From Candidatus Koribacter versatilis Ellin345 (lineage in GTDB: Bacteria > Acidobacteriota > Terriglobia > Terriglobales > Acidobacteriaceae), in NCBI RefSeq assembly GCF_000014005.1, contig NC_008009.1, forward strand, positions 868,001-932,000: a stretch of 64,000 nt of DNA, written 5' to 3'. Below, piece by piece: positions 1 through 8,633 of this stretch. The translations under genes and the position numbers were made by a program. Below the pieces are notes generated by a model. That model was not told where the DNA came from. It worked only from the letters and a program-made list of their open reading frames with translations, and ran no database searches. Positions within the stretch are counted from its first letter, which is position 1. Each line of letters begins with the position of its first letter.

Positions 1-912
1 AACGGTGTTGAACAGAACATCTCATTCTTCAGCAGCGACCCGTTCCCGCTCTCCGCAGCCGTCGTCCTCGACCTCGGCATGCCCGACAGTACGGTGCGTA
101 AGGTGAAAGAAACTCTCAGCGCTCTCGACGGCGCTTTCGGCCCCTACGACGAAGTCTCGGTCTTCACTTACGGCAACACCGTCCACAAAGAACAGGACTT
201 CACCAACTCTGATGTCCTGATGCGCACCCTCAAGTTCCTACGCATCGCGGCCCGCGGCGAGAACACCGGTGTCCCGGTCACCAGCGGCCCAATGGCCTCC
301 GGCCCTACCATCAACGGTAAGCCTGCGATCGAAGGTACTCCCCACGTCCAGTCCGTGCAGCAGCCGTCGCGTGTGATGAACGACGCCATTCTCATGGCTG
401 CCAACGACCTCGCGCAGCGTGCGCCGAACCACCGCAAGGTGATCTTCGTCATCAGCGATGGCGCCGAGAAGGGAAGCCACTCCAGCTATAGCGACGTCAT
501 GCGCGTGCTCCTGTCCAAGGAGGTCGCGGTATACGGTATCGGCGTCGGTTCGGCCTCCGCTCCGGTCTACGGACAAGCCAATCGCATTCACATTCCCGGA
601 CTGGGCACCGGCAATATCCTCTATCGCTACGCCAACGCAACCGGCGGCGACGTCTTCAGCGAGGCCGGACGCGACGCAATCGAGTCCGCCTACCAGCAGG
701 TCACGCTGCAGGCCCGCAACCAATACACTCTGGGCTACAACACGCGCGTTTCGCCGGTTAGCACCAGGCGCAACATCGAGGTACGGGTGCATCGCCCCGG
801 CCTGAAGGTTTTCGCCAAGGAGAGCTACTACCCACTGCCGCCGGCACCGCAAAAGCCGGGTGCTCCCGCGACGCAGCAACCACCACCCGCGCAGCAATCG
901 CCAACGCAATAG
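1..912 (+). CDS. Secreted VWFA-related protein, 5'-truncated by window edge
   Basis: The frame is open from base 1, so the N-terminus lies outside the window and the first internal Met (base 79) is not the start. The visible part is a von Willebrand factor A-like fold: a hydrophobic strand AAVVLDL, an alternating helix/strand pattern, and KVIFVISDG, which matches the second conserved VWA strand. The metal site looks degenerate: where DxSxS is expected the sequence reads DLGMP (Asp at visible residue 24). The C-terminus is a Pro/Gln-rich tail. Proteins of this kind are abundant in Acidobacteria ('VWFA-related acidobacterial domain') and are generally exported; their function is unknown. The family call rests on pattern recognition only. 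Confidence 0.75.
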   Translation, partial: NGVEQNISFFSSDPFPLSAAVVLDLGMPDSTVRKVKETLSALDGAFGPYDEVSVFTYGNTVHKEQDFTNSDVLMRTLKFLRIAARGENTGVPVTSGPMASGPTINGKPAIEGTPHVQSVQQPSRVMNDAILMAANDLAQRAPNHRKVIFVISDGAEKGSHSSYSDVMRVLLSKEVAVYGIGVGSASAPVYGQANRIHIPGLGTGNILYRYANATGGDVFSEAGRDAIESAYQQVTLQARNQYTLGYNTRVSPVSTRRNIEVRVHRPGLKVFAKESYYPLPPAPQKPGAPATQQPPPAQQSPTQ

Positions 913-919
913 CTCGCGC

Positions 920-1480
920 TTATTTCTTCTTGGTTTCCGTCATCAGCACTCGATTCGTGCCGCCGTCGTGCACCTCGAGGTATCCGTCCTGCGACTGAGC
1001 GACAGTTACGCTCGGGAAGATGACTCCACCCAAGGGCGTTCCGTCCGCCGCTAGTTTCATTTCGAGAACCGCAAACGGATAAGTCTGGGTTTGGTCCTTG
1101 AGCCACTTCTCAAGCACGGAAGCCAGATGCTCTCCGACAAGGCTCAGTACCTGCGTCCCATCGTCGCGTTTACGCAGAAACGCAGCGTAGATCTTGCGGT
1201 TCGGCTGTCCTTGCACCTTGACCACTCCCTTGTCGCCCGCTTGGATCAGCTTCATGCCCGTGTCCGGATTCTGTTTCAGCGCGCTGAGCATTGCTGCTTT
1301 GTCGGCATCGGAAGTCAGCCCGTTCAATCGGATCTCGATGGTTCCCGAGCCCCCGCCCGAGGCTGCTTCGGCTGCGATTACCGTGGCGGTGTAAACCTGC
1401 GGTGCTTGCGCGTACGACAGCGTAGCGCCCAGCGCCAGAAGCACACACACATGTCCGACATTAGTAAAACGCTTCTTCAT
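920..1480 (-). CDS. Small secreted protein of unknown function
   Basis: This encodes 186 residues starting with MKKRF and a hydrophobic segment ending in SYAQA, a good Sec signal peptide with cleavage near residue 25. GGAG lies 6 nt before the ATG. The mature part has a Gly/Ser-rich patch and then an alpha/beta pattern with many Lys/Asp, ending TETKKK. No catalytic motif is evident and I do not recognise the family. It is convergent with the VWA gene (7-nt gap). Confidence 0.6.
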   Translation of the reverse strand: MKKRFTNVGHVCVLLALGATLSYAQAPQVYTATVIAAEAASGGGSGTIEIRLNGLTSDADKAAMLSALKQNPDTGMKLIQAGDKGVVKVQGQPNRKIYAAFLRKRDDGTQVLSLVGEHLASVLEKWLKDQTQTYPFAVLEMKLAADGTPLGGVIFPSVTVAQSQDGYLEVHDGGTNRVLMTETKKK

Positions 1481-1836
1481 AAGAACTCCGATGGAGCCGA
1501 ATTTGTTATGCGAGACTTGATACTAACGACCGCGTCTTGCGATAACTGGCAATTCTCCTAGTCTGGTTCGCGCCGCATGATTGGTGCGTAGCGCGGCTTC
1601 GGCGGGCCGTCAATGAATCATCTTTTCCGGGCTAGTTACACTGGGTGGAACCTTCGTAAGTTTGTGAGAGTATTCTGCGAATCAGCTTCTCTGTGGTATA
1701 AATCCTGATTAAGGATTCGTCCCCGCATTCGCTTGCAGTGTGCCGTTCTTCCGGACGCCCGTCTCCCCCGGTGCCGTATCCGGTTGGGTTTCCGGTACTG
1801 AGGCGAGTACGTGCGTCCACTTTCCGAGGCTGAGCT
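1481..1836. other. Intergenic region upstream of two divergent genes
   Basis: These 356 bp separate the divergent starts of the small secreted protein and the MglA-like GTPase, so promoters for both should lie here. A TATAAA at 1697-1702 is a possible -10 box for the rightward gene, but no convincing -35 accompanies it. I see no repeat, RNA gene or conserved ORF. Confidence 0.4.
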
Positions 1837-2421
1837 TTGAGCTTCATAAATTTCGCCGCCCGCGAGATCAACTGCAAGATCGTCTACTATGGCCCCGGCC
1901 TTGGTGGCAAAACCACCAATTTGCAGATTGTGTACGAAAAAACGGCCGACAAATCCAAAGGCAAGATGATTTCGCTCGCCACGGAAACCGACCGTACCCT
2001 GTTCTTCGACTTCCTGCCGCTTGATCTCGGTACCGTCCGCGGCTTTAAGACCCGCTTCCACCTCTATACCGTTCCGGGCCAGGTTTTCTACGACGCCAGC
2101 CGTAAGCTCATCCTGCGCGGTGTCGACGGCGTCGTCTTCGTCGCCGATTCCCAGGAAGAACGTATGGACGCCAATATCGAAGCGCTCGACAACCTGATGG
2201 AGAACCTCCAGGAACACGGCTACGACTTCAAGGCCATCCCCTACGTCCTCCAGCTCAATAAGCGCGACCTTCCCAACGTGCTCCCGATCGACGCCCTGAA
2301 AAAAGAACTGATGAAGCGCAACGAGCCCGTCTACGAAGCCGTCGCCTATCAAGGCACCGGCGTCTTCGAAACCCTGAAGGAAGTCGCCCGCCAAGTCCTG
2401 CTCGAACTCAAGCGCGGCTAA
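1837..2421 (+). CDS. mglA: MglA-type small Ras-like GTPase
   Basis: The 194-residue protein shows the MglA signature: P-loop GPGLGGKTT at 19-27, TLFFDFLP at about 54-61, the atypical G3 TVPGQ at 78-82 (Ras has DTAGQ), and G4 NKRD at 141-144. MglA is the cytoplasmic polarity switch of Myxococcus and Thermus, placing motility or pilus machinery under control of its GAP MglB. The start is TTG at 1837, supported by GAGG at 1827-1830; this gives the conserved N-terminus [10 protein letters not shown]. No mglB (Roadblock) gene is adjacent, so its GAP must be encoded elsewhere. Confidence 0.9.
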   Translation: MSFINFAAREINCKIVYYGPGLGGKTTNLQIVYEKTADKSKGKMISLATETDRTLFFDFLPLDLGTVRGFKTRFHLYTVPGQVFYDASRKLILRGVDGVVFVADSQEERMDANIEALDNLMENLQEHGYDFKAIPYVLQLNKRDLPNVLPIDALKKELMKRNEPVYEAVAYQGTGVFETLKEVARQVLLELKRG

Positions 2422-2441
2422 CTCGGCTCCTCTGATAGCTC

Positions 2442-2507
2442 TGTCATCCTGAGCGGAGAATCCGGATAACGATCCGGATTCGCAGTCGAAGGATCCCTAT
2501 CCTCTCG
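2442..2507 (+). repeat. Dispersed hairpin repeat, family A copy 1
   Basis: This element begins TGTCATCCTGAGCGGAGAAT and ends CCTATCCTCTC. It contains a perfect 10-bp stem (2458-2467 with 2472-2481, loop AACG). A second copy lies inverted at 9361-9425 with the same flanks but a different, still fully paired, stem. It may also end mglA transcription. Confidence 0.7.
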
Positions 2508-2558
2508 AAAGAGTTTCGTTGTCGCGATAAATTTCCCACAGGAGCTTATCTTGTCAGC

Positions 2559-2786
2559 ATGAAGACTCGATACATTCAAATCGGCCCCAAGGGCCAGATC
2601 GTCATCCCGGCCAAACTACGCGAAGAGCTTGAGCTGGAAGCCGGCACCAAATTGTCAGTGCAACGCGACGGTCAAATGCTTATTCTCTGCCCCATCACGC
2701 CCGCGTTTATCCGGAGCCTCGTTGGCATAACGCAGGGCCTTGGTGAATTGCGTGAGAAGTGTCACAAAGACGACAAGGATCGATAG
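2559..2786 (+). CDS. SpoVT/AbrB-family DNA-binding protein (orphan)
   Basis: The 75-residue protein has the AbrB swapped-hairpin signature near its N-terminus: IGPKGQIVIPAKLREEL followed by G(T)KLSVQRDGQMLIL. Such proteins are usually antitoxins of VapBC/MazEF-type modules or small regulators. The usual PIN or MazF partner is absent: downstream is the convergent GH15-like gene. An orphan regulator or a remnant of a toxin-antitoxin pair are both possible. Confidence 0.8.
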   Translation: MKTRYIQIGPKGQIVIPAKLREELELEAGTKLSVQRDGQMLILCPITPAFIRSLVGITQGLGELREKCHKDDKDR

Positions 2787-2792
2787 CCCTTC

Positions 2793-4667
2793 TCACCGGC
2801 TGAGCACCTCCATCACAAACACGCCCGCTCCATATCCCACCATCGGAATCGCCCCCGTCGGATCGCCAATTGCTCCGTGGAACAATTTGCAGTCCACGGC
2901 GACATACATCTCGGGCACGAAGTTGTGGTCCTTTGCCGACTTCTGCACCATGCGTTCTACGATCGCCGCCGCTTTCTCTTTCTGGCCCAAGTTACGTAGC
3001 ACCTGCGCGAGGCTGAAGTCCACGAACAAGAACTCCTCCTGCTCGTACCAGTACTCGTAAATCGCTGGATCGGTGTATGTTCCGCGCACCCGACGATATC
3101 CACCGGATGTGACCTTCAGTAGTTCCATGCGCTCCACGGTCGAGCGAATGATCGCCGGATCCTTCACCACGCCGAAGTTGATGATCGCCAACAGCGCACC
3201 ATCGATATCGTTCTTGATCCCTTCTTCGAGCGTGCCATGCAGTTTGCCGTCGCGGATGAACGCCGCATCGAAGCCCTTTTGCAGCAGCCCAGCTTTCTTC
3301 AGCGCATCTTCTCGCCCGGCGTCGTCGCCTGCGCGCTTCGCCATCTCCGCATAACTCTTCAGGCCAACGATCGCCAGCGCCGTTGACCAGGCAAAGTGCT
3401 TCTTGTCCGGCTGGTGCTCCTCCCAAATCGACGTGTCCTTTGCGACGATCAGCCCGTCGCCGTATTTTTCGAAAGTCGCCTCCAGCGGTTTAACGATGAA
3501 ATCCTTCGCGCTCTCGTACACCGTTCCGCGATAGCTCGGTTCGTTCAGCAGTGCCGCATCGTCGTAGCGCGACACGTACTCGCCAAGCGCCCACAATGCG
3601 AGCGCCCAACTGTCGTACTCAATGTTCGGCGCGCCCTCCATGGTGAAGAACGGCTCTTCCGCCCCGTCGCCCCAATAGCGCACCACCGAGATCTGGTAGT
3701 CGAGGCCGCCGGTCTCCTTGCGCATCTTGCCGGTTGGCTGCGCGTTGAAGTACGCCATCACCGCCACGCGCGCTTCCTCGCGATGACCCATCCGCGCCAG
3801 AGCCACGGTCGCGAAGGCCATGTCGCGCACCCAGGTGTTGGAGAACGATCCATCCGGCAGGCACGCCACGATCAAGCCGTTCCCATAACGTCCCGGACGG
3901 TTCGGCTCGCGGCTCTGCCCCATGCGCAGAACCATCTCGCTCTGCCGCCATAAACGCCGTTCCTGTTCGCCGACTAACTGTGCCGGAGGCTTCACCCTCC
4001 AATGCTCGACCTCTGCCAGTTCGCGTTTCGCCAGCTCTTTCGCGCTCAACCCGCCGCGCCACTCTTGGAATTCCTTTACGACGGCCGTCACATCCGCGTC
4101 TTTACCCATCGAGACCAGCGCCCAGGCGTTGCTGCGCTCCAGCCACCCCTTGCCTCGGCGTTCCTCGAGCGGAATCATCAGCAGCGACTCTTCCACGTCT
4201 TGAAACGCAAACACCTCGATCGGAACCCCCGCGATCATGACACTCTTCTCGATCCCGATCTCGTGTGCCCATTGCACTTCAATTGCGGCATGATTACTCG
4301 CCTCCGGCTGCCATCTGGCGATCACCACGCTCTGCCGCAGACCGAACGGCATGAACACCGTCATTTCACCGGCGCTGCTCCGCGCGTGAATCACGTGCGA
4401 GTCATCCACGTACTCCGCAACTACGTTCGTCGCCTCGCCATGCCATCCCATTGCCTTCAGGAAGTTCGCCGTCGGTATGCCCTCGCCATACAGCTCCTTC
4501 GGATCCGGCCGCCCATAGCTGTAAGGATGGGCATAGAACCTCCTCAGCGCCGCGCTCTCCGGCGACACCACTGCAAACCCAAAGCCATTCCCAGTGACCA
4601 GCGGGGAAGCGAAAGCCGGAATCGCAACCAGCAGCGCGGCAAATAACAGCCAGAACCGGAGCCTCAT
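2793..4667 (-). CDS. Secreted GH15-like (glucoamylase-related) glycoside hydrolase
   Basis: I place the start at the ATG at 4667, which yields a signal peptide MRLRFWLLFAALLVAIPAFA; the frame stays open 82 codons further upstream but without coding character. The 624-residue protein is an (alpha/alpha)6-barrel type enzyme: TWVRDMAFATVAL resembles the GH15 WxRD region, and SIWEEH (Glu at about 416-417) matches the catalytic acid Trp-Glu-Glu. Other family-like segments are EYDSWALALWALGEY and FAWSTALAIVGL. GH15 members hydrolyse alpha-1,4/1,6-glucosidic or trehalose bonds; the substrate cannot be told. It ends 6 nt from the convergent abrB gene. Confidence 0.75.
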   Translation of the reverse strand: MRLRFWLLFAALLVAIPAFASPLVTGNGFGFAVVSPESAALRRFYAHPYSYGRPDPKELYGEGIPTANFLKAMGWHGEATNVVAEYVDDSHVIHARSSAGEMTVFMPFGLRQSVVIARWQPEASNHAAIEVQWAHEIGIEKSVMIAGVPIEVFAFQDVEESLLMIPLEERRGKGWLERSNAWALVSMGKDADVTAVVKEFQEWRGGLSAKELAKRELAEVEHWRVKPPAQLVGEQERRLWRQSEMVLRMGQSREPNRPGRYGNGLIVACLPDGSFSNTWVRDMAFATVALARMGHREEARVAVMAYFNAQPTGKMRKETGGLDYQISVVRYWGDGAEEPFFTMEGAPNIEYDSWALALWALGEYVSRYDDAALLNEPSYRGTVYESAKDFIVKPLEATFEKYGDGLIVAKDTSIWEEHQPDKKHFAWSTALAIVGLKSYAEMAKRAGDDAGREDALKKAGLLQKGFDAAFIRDGKLHGTLEEGIKNDIDGALLAIINFGVVKDPAIIRSTVERMELLKVTSGGYRRVRGTYTDPAIYEYWYEQEEFLFVDFSLAQVLRNLGQKEKAAAIVERMVQKSAKDHNFVPEMYVAVDCKLFHGAIGDPTGAIPMVGYGAGVFVMEVLSR

Positions 4668-4828
4668 AGCGTTCAGTGTCCACTCCCGCGCACTCCAACG
4701 CAACCCGTCATGACGACCGAACTTGTAATGGCGACCGTAGAATCCGCAAACCAATGCGTATTCGCGTCGAGTCACCTTGTGTTCTCGAGCTAACTTTTGT
4801 TTCCCGCTTTGTATCAGGGCTTTCCGCT

Positions 4829-4897
4829 TTGTATCAGGGCATCGCTTTAGCGATGCCGATGCAGCCGGGAACAAATTCCGGGCTTTAGCCCCTGCGC
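4829..4897 (+). repeat. Dispersed hairpin repeat, family B copy 1
   Basis: It starts TTTGTATCAGGGC, then a perfect 8-bp hairpin (4839-4858, loop TTTA), then a spacer with GCAGCCG, then a second hairpin ending GCCCCTGCGC. The leading segment is duplicated at 4809-4821. A full copy with matching layout lies at 54446-54514. Confidence 0.75.
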
Positions 4898-5060
4898 CTG
4901 TGATCCACCGCACATCGCCCTGTGCCCCACGTCACGGATTTTCTTGCGCTCCTTCAGCGATCATGAGCATGTGGGGCATCCCCGATCATCACAACAAGCT
5001 CTTTGAAAACTTTCTCGCGGTCAGCCGTCCCCTCCGCCTGCAGTACCGCCATCCTCTCCT

Positions 5061-5100
5061 TGTCATTGCGAGGAGAGGCGCAGCCTCGACGTAGCAATCT
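5061..5100 (+). repeat. Dispersed repeat of the CATTGCGAGGAG...GCAATCT type (family C)
   Basis: It reads TGTCATTGCGAGGAG, a small hairpin GAGGC-GCA-GCCTC (5075-5087), then GACGTAGCAATCT. ATTGC and GCAAT (5065-5069, 5094-5098) form an outer stem. This consensus is a widespread palindromic intergenic element in many bacterial phyla. Only one copy is in the window. Confidence 0.65.
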
Positions 5101-5204
5101 GCTTTTTGCGGAGCTAACCCCTTATTTTTGAATATTTTGCGCGGAAAACATGCGCTAAATTCTTGAAAACAAAGATTGGCTCCCGGGGTAGGGGTTATTT
5201 GTCA

Positions 5205-5237
5205 GTAAATAGCAAACGGGACGCCGAAGCGTCCCGC
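5205..5237 (-). terminator. Rho-independent terminator of the AAA+ ATPase gene
   Basis: Read on the minus strand: GGGACGC-TTCG-GCGTCCC (5218-5235), a 7-bp stem with a UUCG tetraloop, followed by a modest T-rich run GTTTGCTATTT. It starts about 22 nt after the stop of the AAA+ gene. Confidence 0.7.
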
Positions 5238-5257
5238 TTTTGCCGCTGGGGGAAGGA

Positions 5258-6430
5258 TTACTTGGTGCCGTTATCGAGCAGTGGTGCCGAACTGTAGTCG
5301 CGGCGGTTGCTACTTCCGCGGCCTGACTTGGCCGCCGCCACCGCCTGTGCGCCGAATTCCGGACCGTATTTCTCAAGCAGCACCGGAACCAGCGCGCCCT
5401 CCGCTTCTTTCACGAAGACCATCTTGCCGTCGGTGCCGATATCAATCCGGATGAAATCACCCAGTTTGATCTGCCCAGTGGCCACCAGGTTCGCGAGTGG
5501 GAAGACCACGTTGCGTTCGATCGCGCGCTTCAGGTGACGAGCGCCGTACTTCAGGTCGGTACCTTCCTGGAGCAAGAACTTCTTCACCAGCGGCGTGCAC
5601 GAGAAGACGAACTGGTTGTTGCCAGTCGCCTGCAGGATGCGCTGCTGCACCATGCCTAACTCGATCTCGAGGATTTGCTCGAGGTGCTCGGGCTTCAGGG
5701 TTCGGAAGACTACGATCTTGTCGATGCGGTTCATGAACTCCGGCGAGAACTTCCGCCGGGCCGCATCCACCGCCGTGCGATCGATCTTCTGATCGAGCTT
5801 CGTATCGATTGAGTCTGGTTTCTGCGCGAATCCCATGGAGCCGTTGATGAGATCGTTCATCTCGCTGGCGCCGAGGTTCGAGGTCATCACGATCAGGCAC
5901 TGCGACAGATCCACGCGACGGTTATCGCCGAGGGTCAAAGTTGCCTTATCGAGAATGCCGAGCAGGAGCTGCCAGAGCGCATCGCTGGCCTTCTCGATCT
6001 CGTCGAAGAGCAGGATCGAGAGCTTGATCTTCTCGGTATGCCACTGGTTGAGCGCCTCCTGCGTGAGCAGGGGGTGGGTCTCGCGGTGGCCGAGGTAGCC
6101 CGGGGGCGATCCAATCAGCTTGGCGATTTCGTGCGAGTGCTGGAACTCGGCGCAATCGATCTTGATCAGCGCCTTGCTGTCGCCGAAGAGGGACTCAGCG
6201 ACGGACTCCACCACGCGGGTCTTGCCCGATCCGGTCGGGCCAAGGAATAAGAGATTGCCTACCGGGCGGCCTGGGGGATTCAGGCCAGCCAGAAACATCT
6301 GGTAGATTTCGGTAACTTTTTCGACCGCGGGATCCTGACCTACGATCTTGCGGCGGAGGGCTTGATCAAAATCCTGGGCATCATTGCTGCGCCGGTTCGG
6401 ATCGAGGGTAGCGTTCAGTCCGGTTCTCAT
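5258..6430 (-). CDS. Single-ring Clp/Hsp100-type AAA+ ATPase
   Basis: The 390-residue protein corresponds to one ClpA/ClpB D2-like module: Walker A GPTGSGKT (64-71), aromatic pore-loop-like GYLGH (111-115), Walker B ILLFDE (139-144), sensor 1 TSN (about 183-185), and sensor 2/C-domain with GARHLKRAIERNV. It lacks the N-domain, the D1 ring and the zinc finger of ClpX. The tail after the C-domain is short (GRGSSNRRDYSSAP). It is expected to be a hexameric unfoldase or remodeller; I did not see a clear ClpP-docking loop. It stands alone with its own terminator. Confidence 0.85.
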   Translation of the reverse strand: MRTGLNATLDPNRRSNDAQDFDQALRRKIVGQDPAVEKVTEIYQMFLAGLNPPGRPVGNLLFLGPTGSGKTRVVESVAESLFGDSKALIKIDCAEFQHSHEIAKLIGSPPGYLGHRETHPLLTQEALNQWHTEKIKLSILLFDEIEKASDALWQLLLGILDKATLTLGDNRRVDLSQCLIVMTSNLGASEMNDLINGSMGFAQKPDSIDTKLDQKIDRTAVDAARRKFSPEFMNRIDKIVVFRTLKPEHLEQILEIELGMVQQRILQATGNNQFVFSCTPLVKKFLLQEGTDLKYGARHLKRAIERNVVFPLANLVATGQIKLGDFIRIDIGTDGKMVFVKEAEGALVPVLLEKYGPEFGAQAVAAAKSGRGSSNRRDYSSAPLLDNGTK

Positions 6431-6705
6431 AATTTGTGGGCCTTGCTAAAAGTCGTCTTTCCTATTACGGGGCCCGACTCGCGGAGTGACGAGTTGTCCG
6501 TTGAGATGGGAGACTCACCTGAAATAGTTGTCAGAGTCCCCGAAATCAATTTCTCGATTTCGTTCTCGTTCTCACCCGTAAACTTAGATGCTGAAAAGGG
6601 AAATCGCGGCCACACGTTTGTCCCAGTCGCGCCACTTCACTCAGAACTCATAACCAAGCAAGTTCCCCGCATTCCAAAATTGGCGAGTATTTTGGCGTCT
6701 GGTTC

Positions 6706-6726
6706 TCGCTCGATGAGCGATTTTTT
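6706..6726 (+). terminator. Orphan intrinsic terminator (possible sRNA 3' end)
   Basis: TCGCTC-GAT-GAGCGA followed directly by TTTTTT: a 6-bp stem, tight 3-nt loop and six-T tail on the plus strand. No coding gene on that strand ends nearby. Confidence 0.6.
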
Positions 6727-6776
6727 CCTCTGCCACCCGCTGAAATTGGGCACTTCGTGCATCTCAGATTGAAGCA

Positions 6777-6796
6777 GCCCGACTTCACGGTCGGGC
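6777..6796 (+). promoter_or_regulatory. Hairpin just upstream of the PAS-DHp start codon
   Basis: GCCCGAC-TTCACG-GTCGGGC is a perfect 7-bp stem ending 11 nt before the ATG at 6808 and followed by AATTTTG. It occupies the place of a ribosome-binding site, which is otherwise not evident, so it could limit translation. It could also be a second weak terminator. Confidence 0.4.
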
Positions 6797-6807
6797 AATT
6801 TTGTGCC

Positions 6808-7416
6808 ATGGAAAACCTCTCAATCCACGAATCGCTGTCGGAGCTGTATAAAAGTGCTGACCTCGGCCTGGTGATGGCCGACATGGAGCGCGTTTTCGAC
6901 GCCAACGAGGCGGCTCTCCAGATGTTCGGGTTCACGCGCGCGGAGATGCACGAAGGCAAGCTGAACTGGCTCGAACTCACGCCGCCGGAGTACCGGCAAC
7001 TGGACGAGAATGCGCTGGCACAATTGAGGGAGTTCGGCACCTGTGTTCCGTTCGAGAAAGAGTTCGTCCTCCGCGATGGCACACGGTTCCCCTTCATCAT
7101 CGGCGGAGTGAGGCTCACCCAACAACCACTCAGTTGGGCCGCCTATCTGCTAAGCCTGCGCGAGAACCGCCGCATCGCGTCAGTAGAGCAGAGTGCCCGC
7201 GATCTCAAGGCGAAGACCAGGTTGATCAACCACCTGGCGCACGAGTTGAACAATCCCCTCGCTGGGCTGACGTTCGTGATCCACTTGCTTGGCACTCGCC
7301 AGGATGTGGCAACGGACGATACGAAGAAGCTGCTCGGCACCGCCTCGCAGTTGGTGGAGCGCATTTCGGCAACGGTGCAGCATGTCTTGGTCGCCACTGG
7401 AAACGACGGCGTCTAG
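6808..7416 (+). CDS. PAS domain protein with HisKA-like dimerisation segment, no ATPase domain
   Basis: Starting at the ATG at 6808, the 202-residue protein has an N-terminal PAS domain (GLVMADMERVFDANEAA... to about residue 120) and a DHp-like helix with H-box HLAHELNNPL (His at about 145). It stops after the second DHp helix. The N, G1 and G2 boxes of the HATPase domain are missing, and the next 200 bp do not encode them in any frame. It could be a phosphotransfer or dimerisation partner of another kinase, a phosphatase, or a truncated kinase. No response regulator is adjacent. Confidence 0.7.
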   Translation: MENLSIHESLSELYKSADLGLVMADMERVFDANEAALQMFGFTRAEMHEGKLNWLELTPPEYRQLDENALAQLREFGTCVPFEKEFVLRDGTRFPFIIGGVRLTQQPLSWAAYLLSLRENRRIASVEQSARDLKAKTRLINHLAHELNNPLAGLTFVIHLLGTRQDVATDDTKKLLGTASQLVERISATVQHVLVATGNDGV

Positions 7417-7622
7417 CGGAAATCCCGATTGGGACAATCACCTTTTCGAATGGGACAACCGGGGTTATCAGCCCGCCGTTTCTCACCTATAATTCCTAGT
7501 TAAGCTGCACCGAGTTCCTTCCAGTCGCATATCTCGTGCTTCGATAGGCAGCGGGAATTGTGTGGAACCGACCCGGCAGTTTGACCATCCAAGAAGTTGC
7601 GCAGCGCGCGAAGGAGGCCCTC

Positions 7623-8561
7623 ATGGCCATCCCTGTTACCGAGCTCATCTGGCACAACGGCAAAATGATCAAGTGGGACGACGCCAAGATCCACGTGCTC
7701 TCCCACGTCGTGAACTACGGGTCCTCGCTGTTTGAGGGCATCCGCTGCTACGAGACCAAGAGTGGTCCGGCGATCTTCCGCCTCAAAGAGCACATGCAGC
7801 GGCTGTTGAACTCGTCGAAGATCTATCGTATTGATGTGCCGTTCTCCGTGGACGAGCTCTGTAACGCCGCCGTCGAACTGGTCGGCGCGAACAAGGTGTC
7901 GCCGTGCTACATCCGCCCCATCGTGCTGCGCGGATACGGCGAGTTGGGCGTGAACCCGATCGGCTGCCCGACCGAGGTCTACATGGCGAATTACGCCTGG
8001 GGCAAGTACCTCGGGCACGGCGGGCCGGACGATGGCGTAGATGTTTGCGTATCGTCGTGGACGCGCTTTGCGCCGAACACGCTTCCGGCATTGGCCAAAG
8101 CCGGTGCGAACTACATGAACTCGCAGCTGATCAAGATGGAAGCCATCCTGAACGGCTACAGCGAGGGCATCGCGCTCGACGCGAACGGTTATGTGAGCGA
8201 AGGTTCCGGCGAGAACCTGTTCATCGTTCGCGATGGAAAGATCATCACGCCGCCACTCGGCAACTCGGTGCTGCCGGGCATCACGCGCGACTCGGTGATC
8301 CAGATTGCCGACAGCCTCGGCATCGAAGTGAAAGAGCAGATCATTCCCCGCGAAATGCTGTACGTGGCCGACGAAGTGTTTTTCACCGGCACCGCGGCGG
8401 AAGTCACGCCGATTGCGTCGGTGGACAAGATCCAAGTCGGTACGGGCAAAGCGGGAGCAATCACGAAGACCATCCGCAAGGAGTTCTTCGCCCTCATCCA
8501 CGGCGAGGTAGAAGACCGCTTCGGCTGGTTGACCCCGGTGAAGCAGCCAGTCGGCGCGTAG
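7623..8561 (+). CDS. ilvE: Branched-chain amino acid aminotransferase
   Basis: Fold-type IV PLP enzyme of 312 residues that catalyses the last transamination of Leu, Ile and Val synthesis. Family marks: YGSSLFEGIRCYET near the N-terminus, the PLP lysine in LAKAGANY, SEGIALDANGYVSEGSGENLF, the phosphate-binding LPGITRDS, and FFTGTAAEVTPI. The ATG at 7623 has AAGGAGG at 7611-7617, so I prefer it over the in-frame start 63 nt upstream. The gene is monocistronic, with its own terminator. Confidence 0.95.
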   Translation: MAIPVTELIWHNGKMIKWDDAKIHVLSHVVNYGSSLFEGIRCYETKSGPAIFRLKEHMQRLLNSSKIYRIDVPFSVDELCNAAVELVGANKVSPCYIRPIVLRGYGELGVNPIGCPTEVYMANYAWGKYLGHGGPDDGVDVCVSSWTRFAPNTLPALAKAGANYMNSQLIKMEAILNGYSEGIALDANGYVSEGSGENLFIVRDGKIITPPLGNSVLPGITRDSVIQIADSLGIEVKEQIIPREMLYVADEVFFTGTAAEVTPIASVDKIQVGTGKAGAITKTIRKEFFALIHGEVEDRFGWLTPVKQPVGA

Positions 8562-8578
8562 CTTTTCTGGTAGTGAGA

Positions 8579-8607
8579 AGAGGCGCTTGCGAGCGCCTCT
8601 TTGTTCT
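8579..8607 (+). terminator. Intrinsic terminator of ilvE
   Basis: AGAGGCGCT-TGCG-AGCGCCTCT, a 9-bp perfect stem with a 4-nt loop, followed by TTGTTCT; 18 nt after the ilvE stop. Confidence 0.85.
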
Positions 8608-8633
8608 CGAAAACGGCTCTCAACTCTGGATTT

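Larger units (their letters stand above)
4668..5257. other. 590-bp intergenic region with several repeats
   Basis: This gap holds a tandem 20-bp duplication (4801-4841), a copy of dispersed repeat family B (4829-4897), a family C element (5061-5100) and the terminator of the AAA+ gene (5205-5237). No credible ORF lies in it. The repeat accumulation makes it look like an insertion-tolerant spacer. Confidence 0.6.
6431..6807. other. Intergenic region with two plus-strand hairpins; possible small RNA
   Basis: These 377 bp separate the AAA+ gene (minus) from the PAS-DHp gene (plus). They hold a near-ideal plus-strand intrinsic terminator at 6706-6726 and a second strong hairpin at 6777-6796. No plus-strand coding gene precedes the terminator within the window back to 2786. 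A frame open across this region gives a low-quality protein and is not supported. Confidence 0.45.

Noticed and set aside
6362-6772. Possible 136-residue protein upstream of the PAS-DHp gene
   Set aside because: It starts within the AAA+ gene, runs through two hairpin elements, has no ribosome-binding site and no protein-like pattern.
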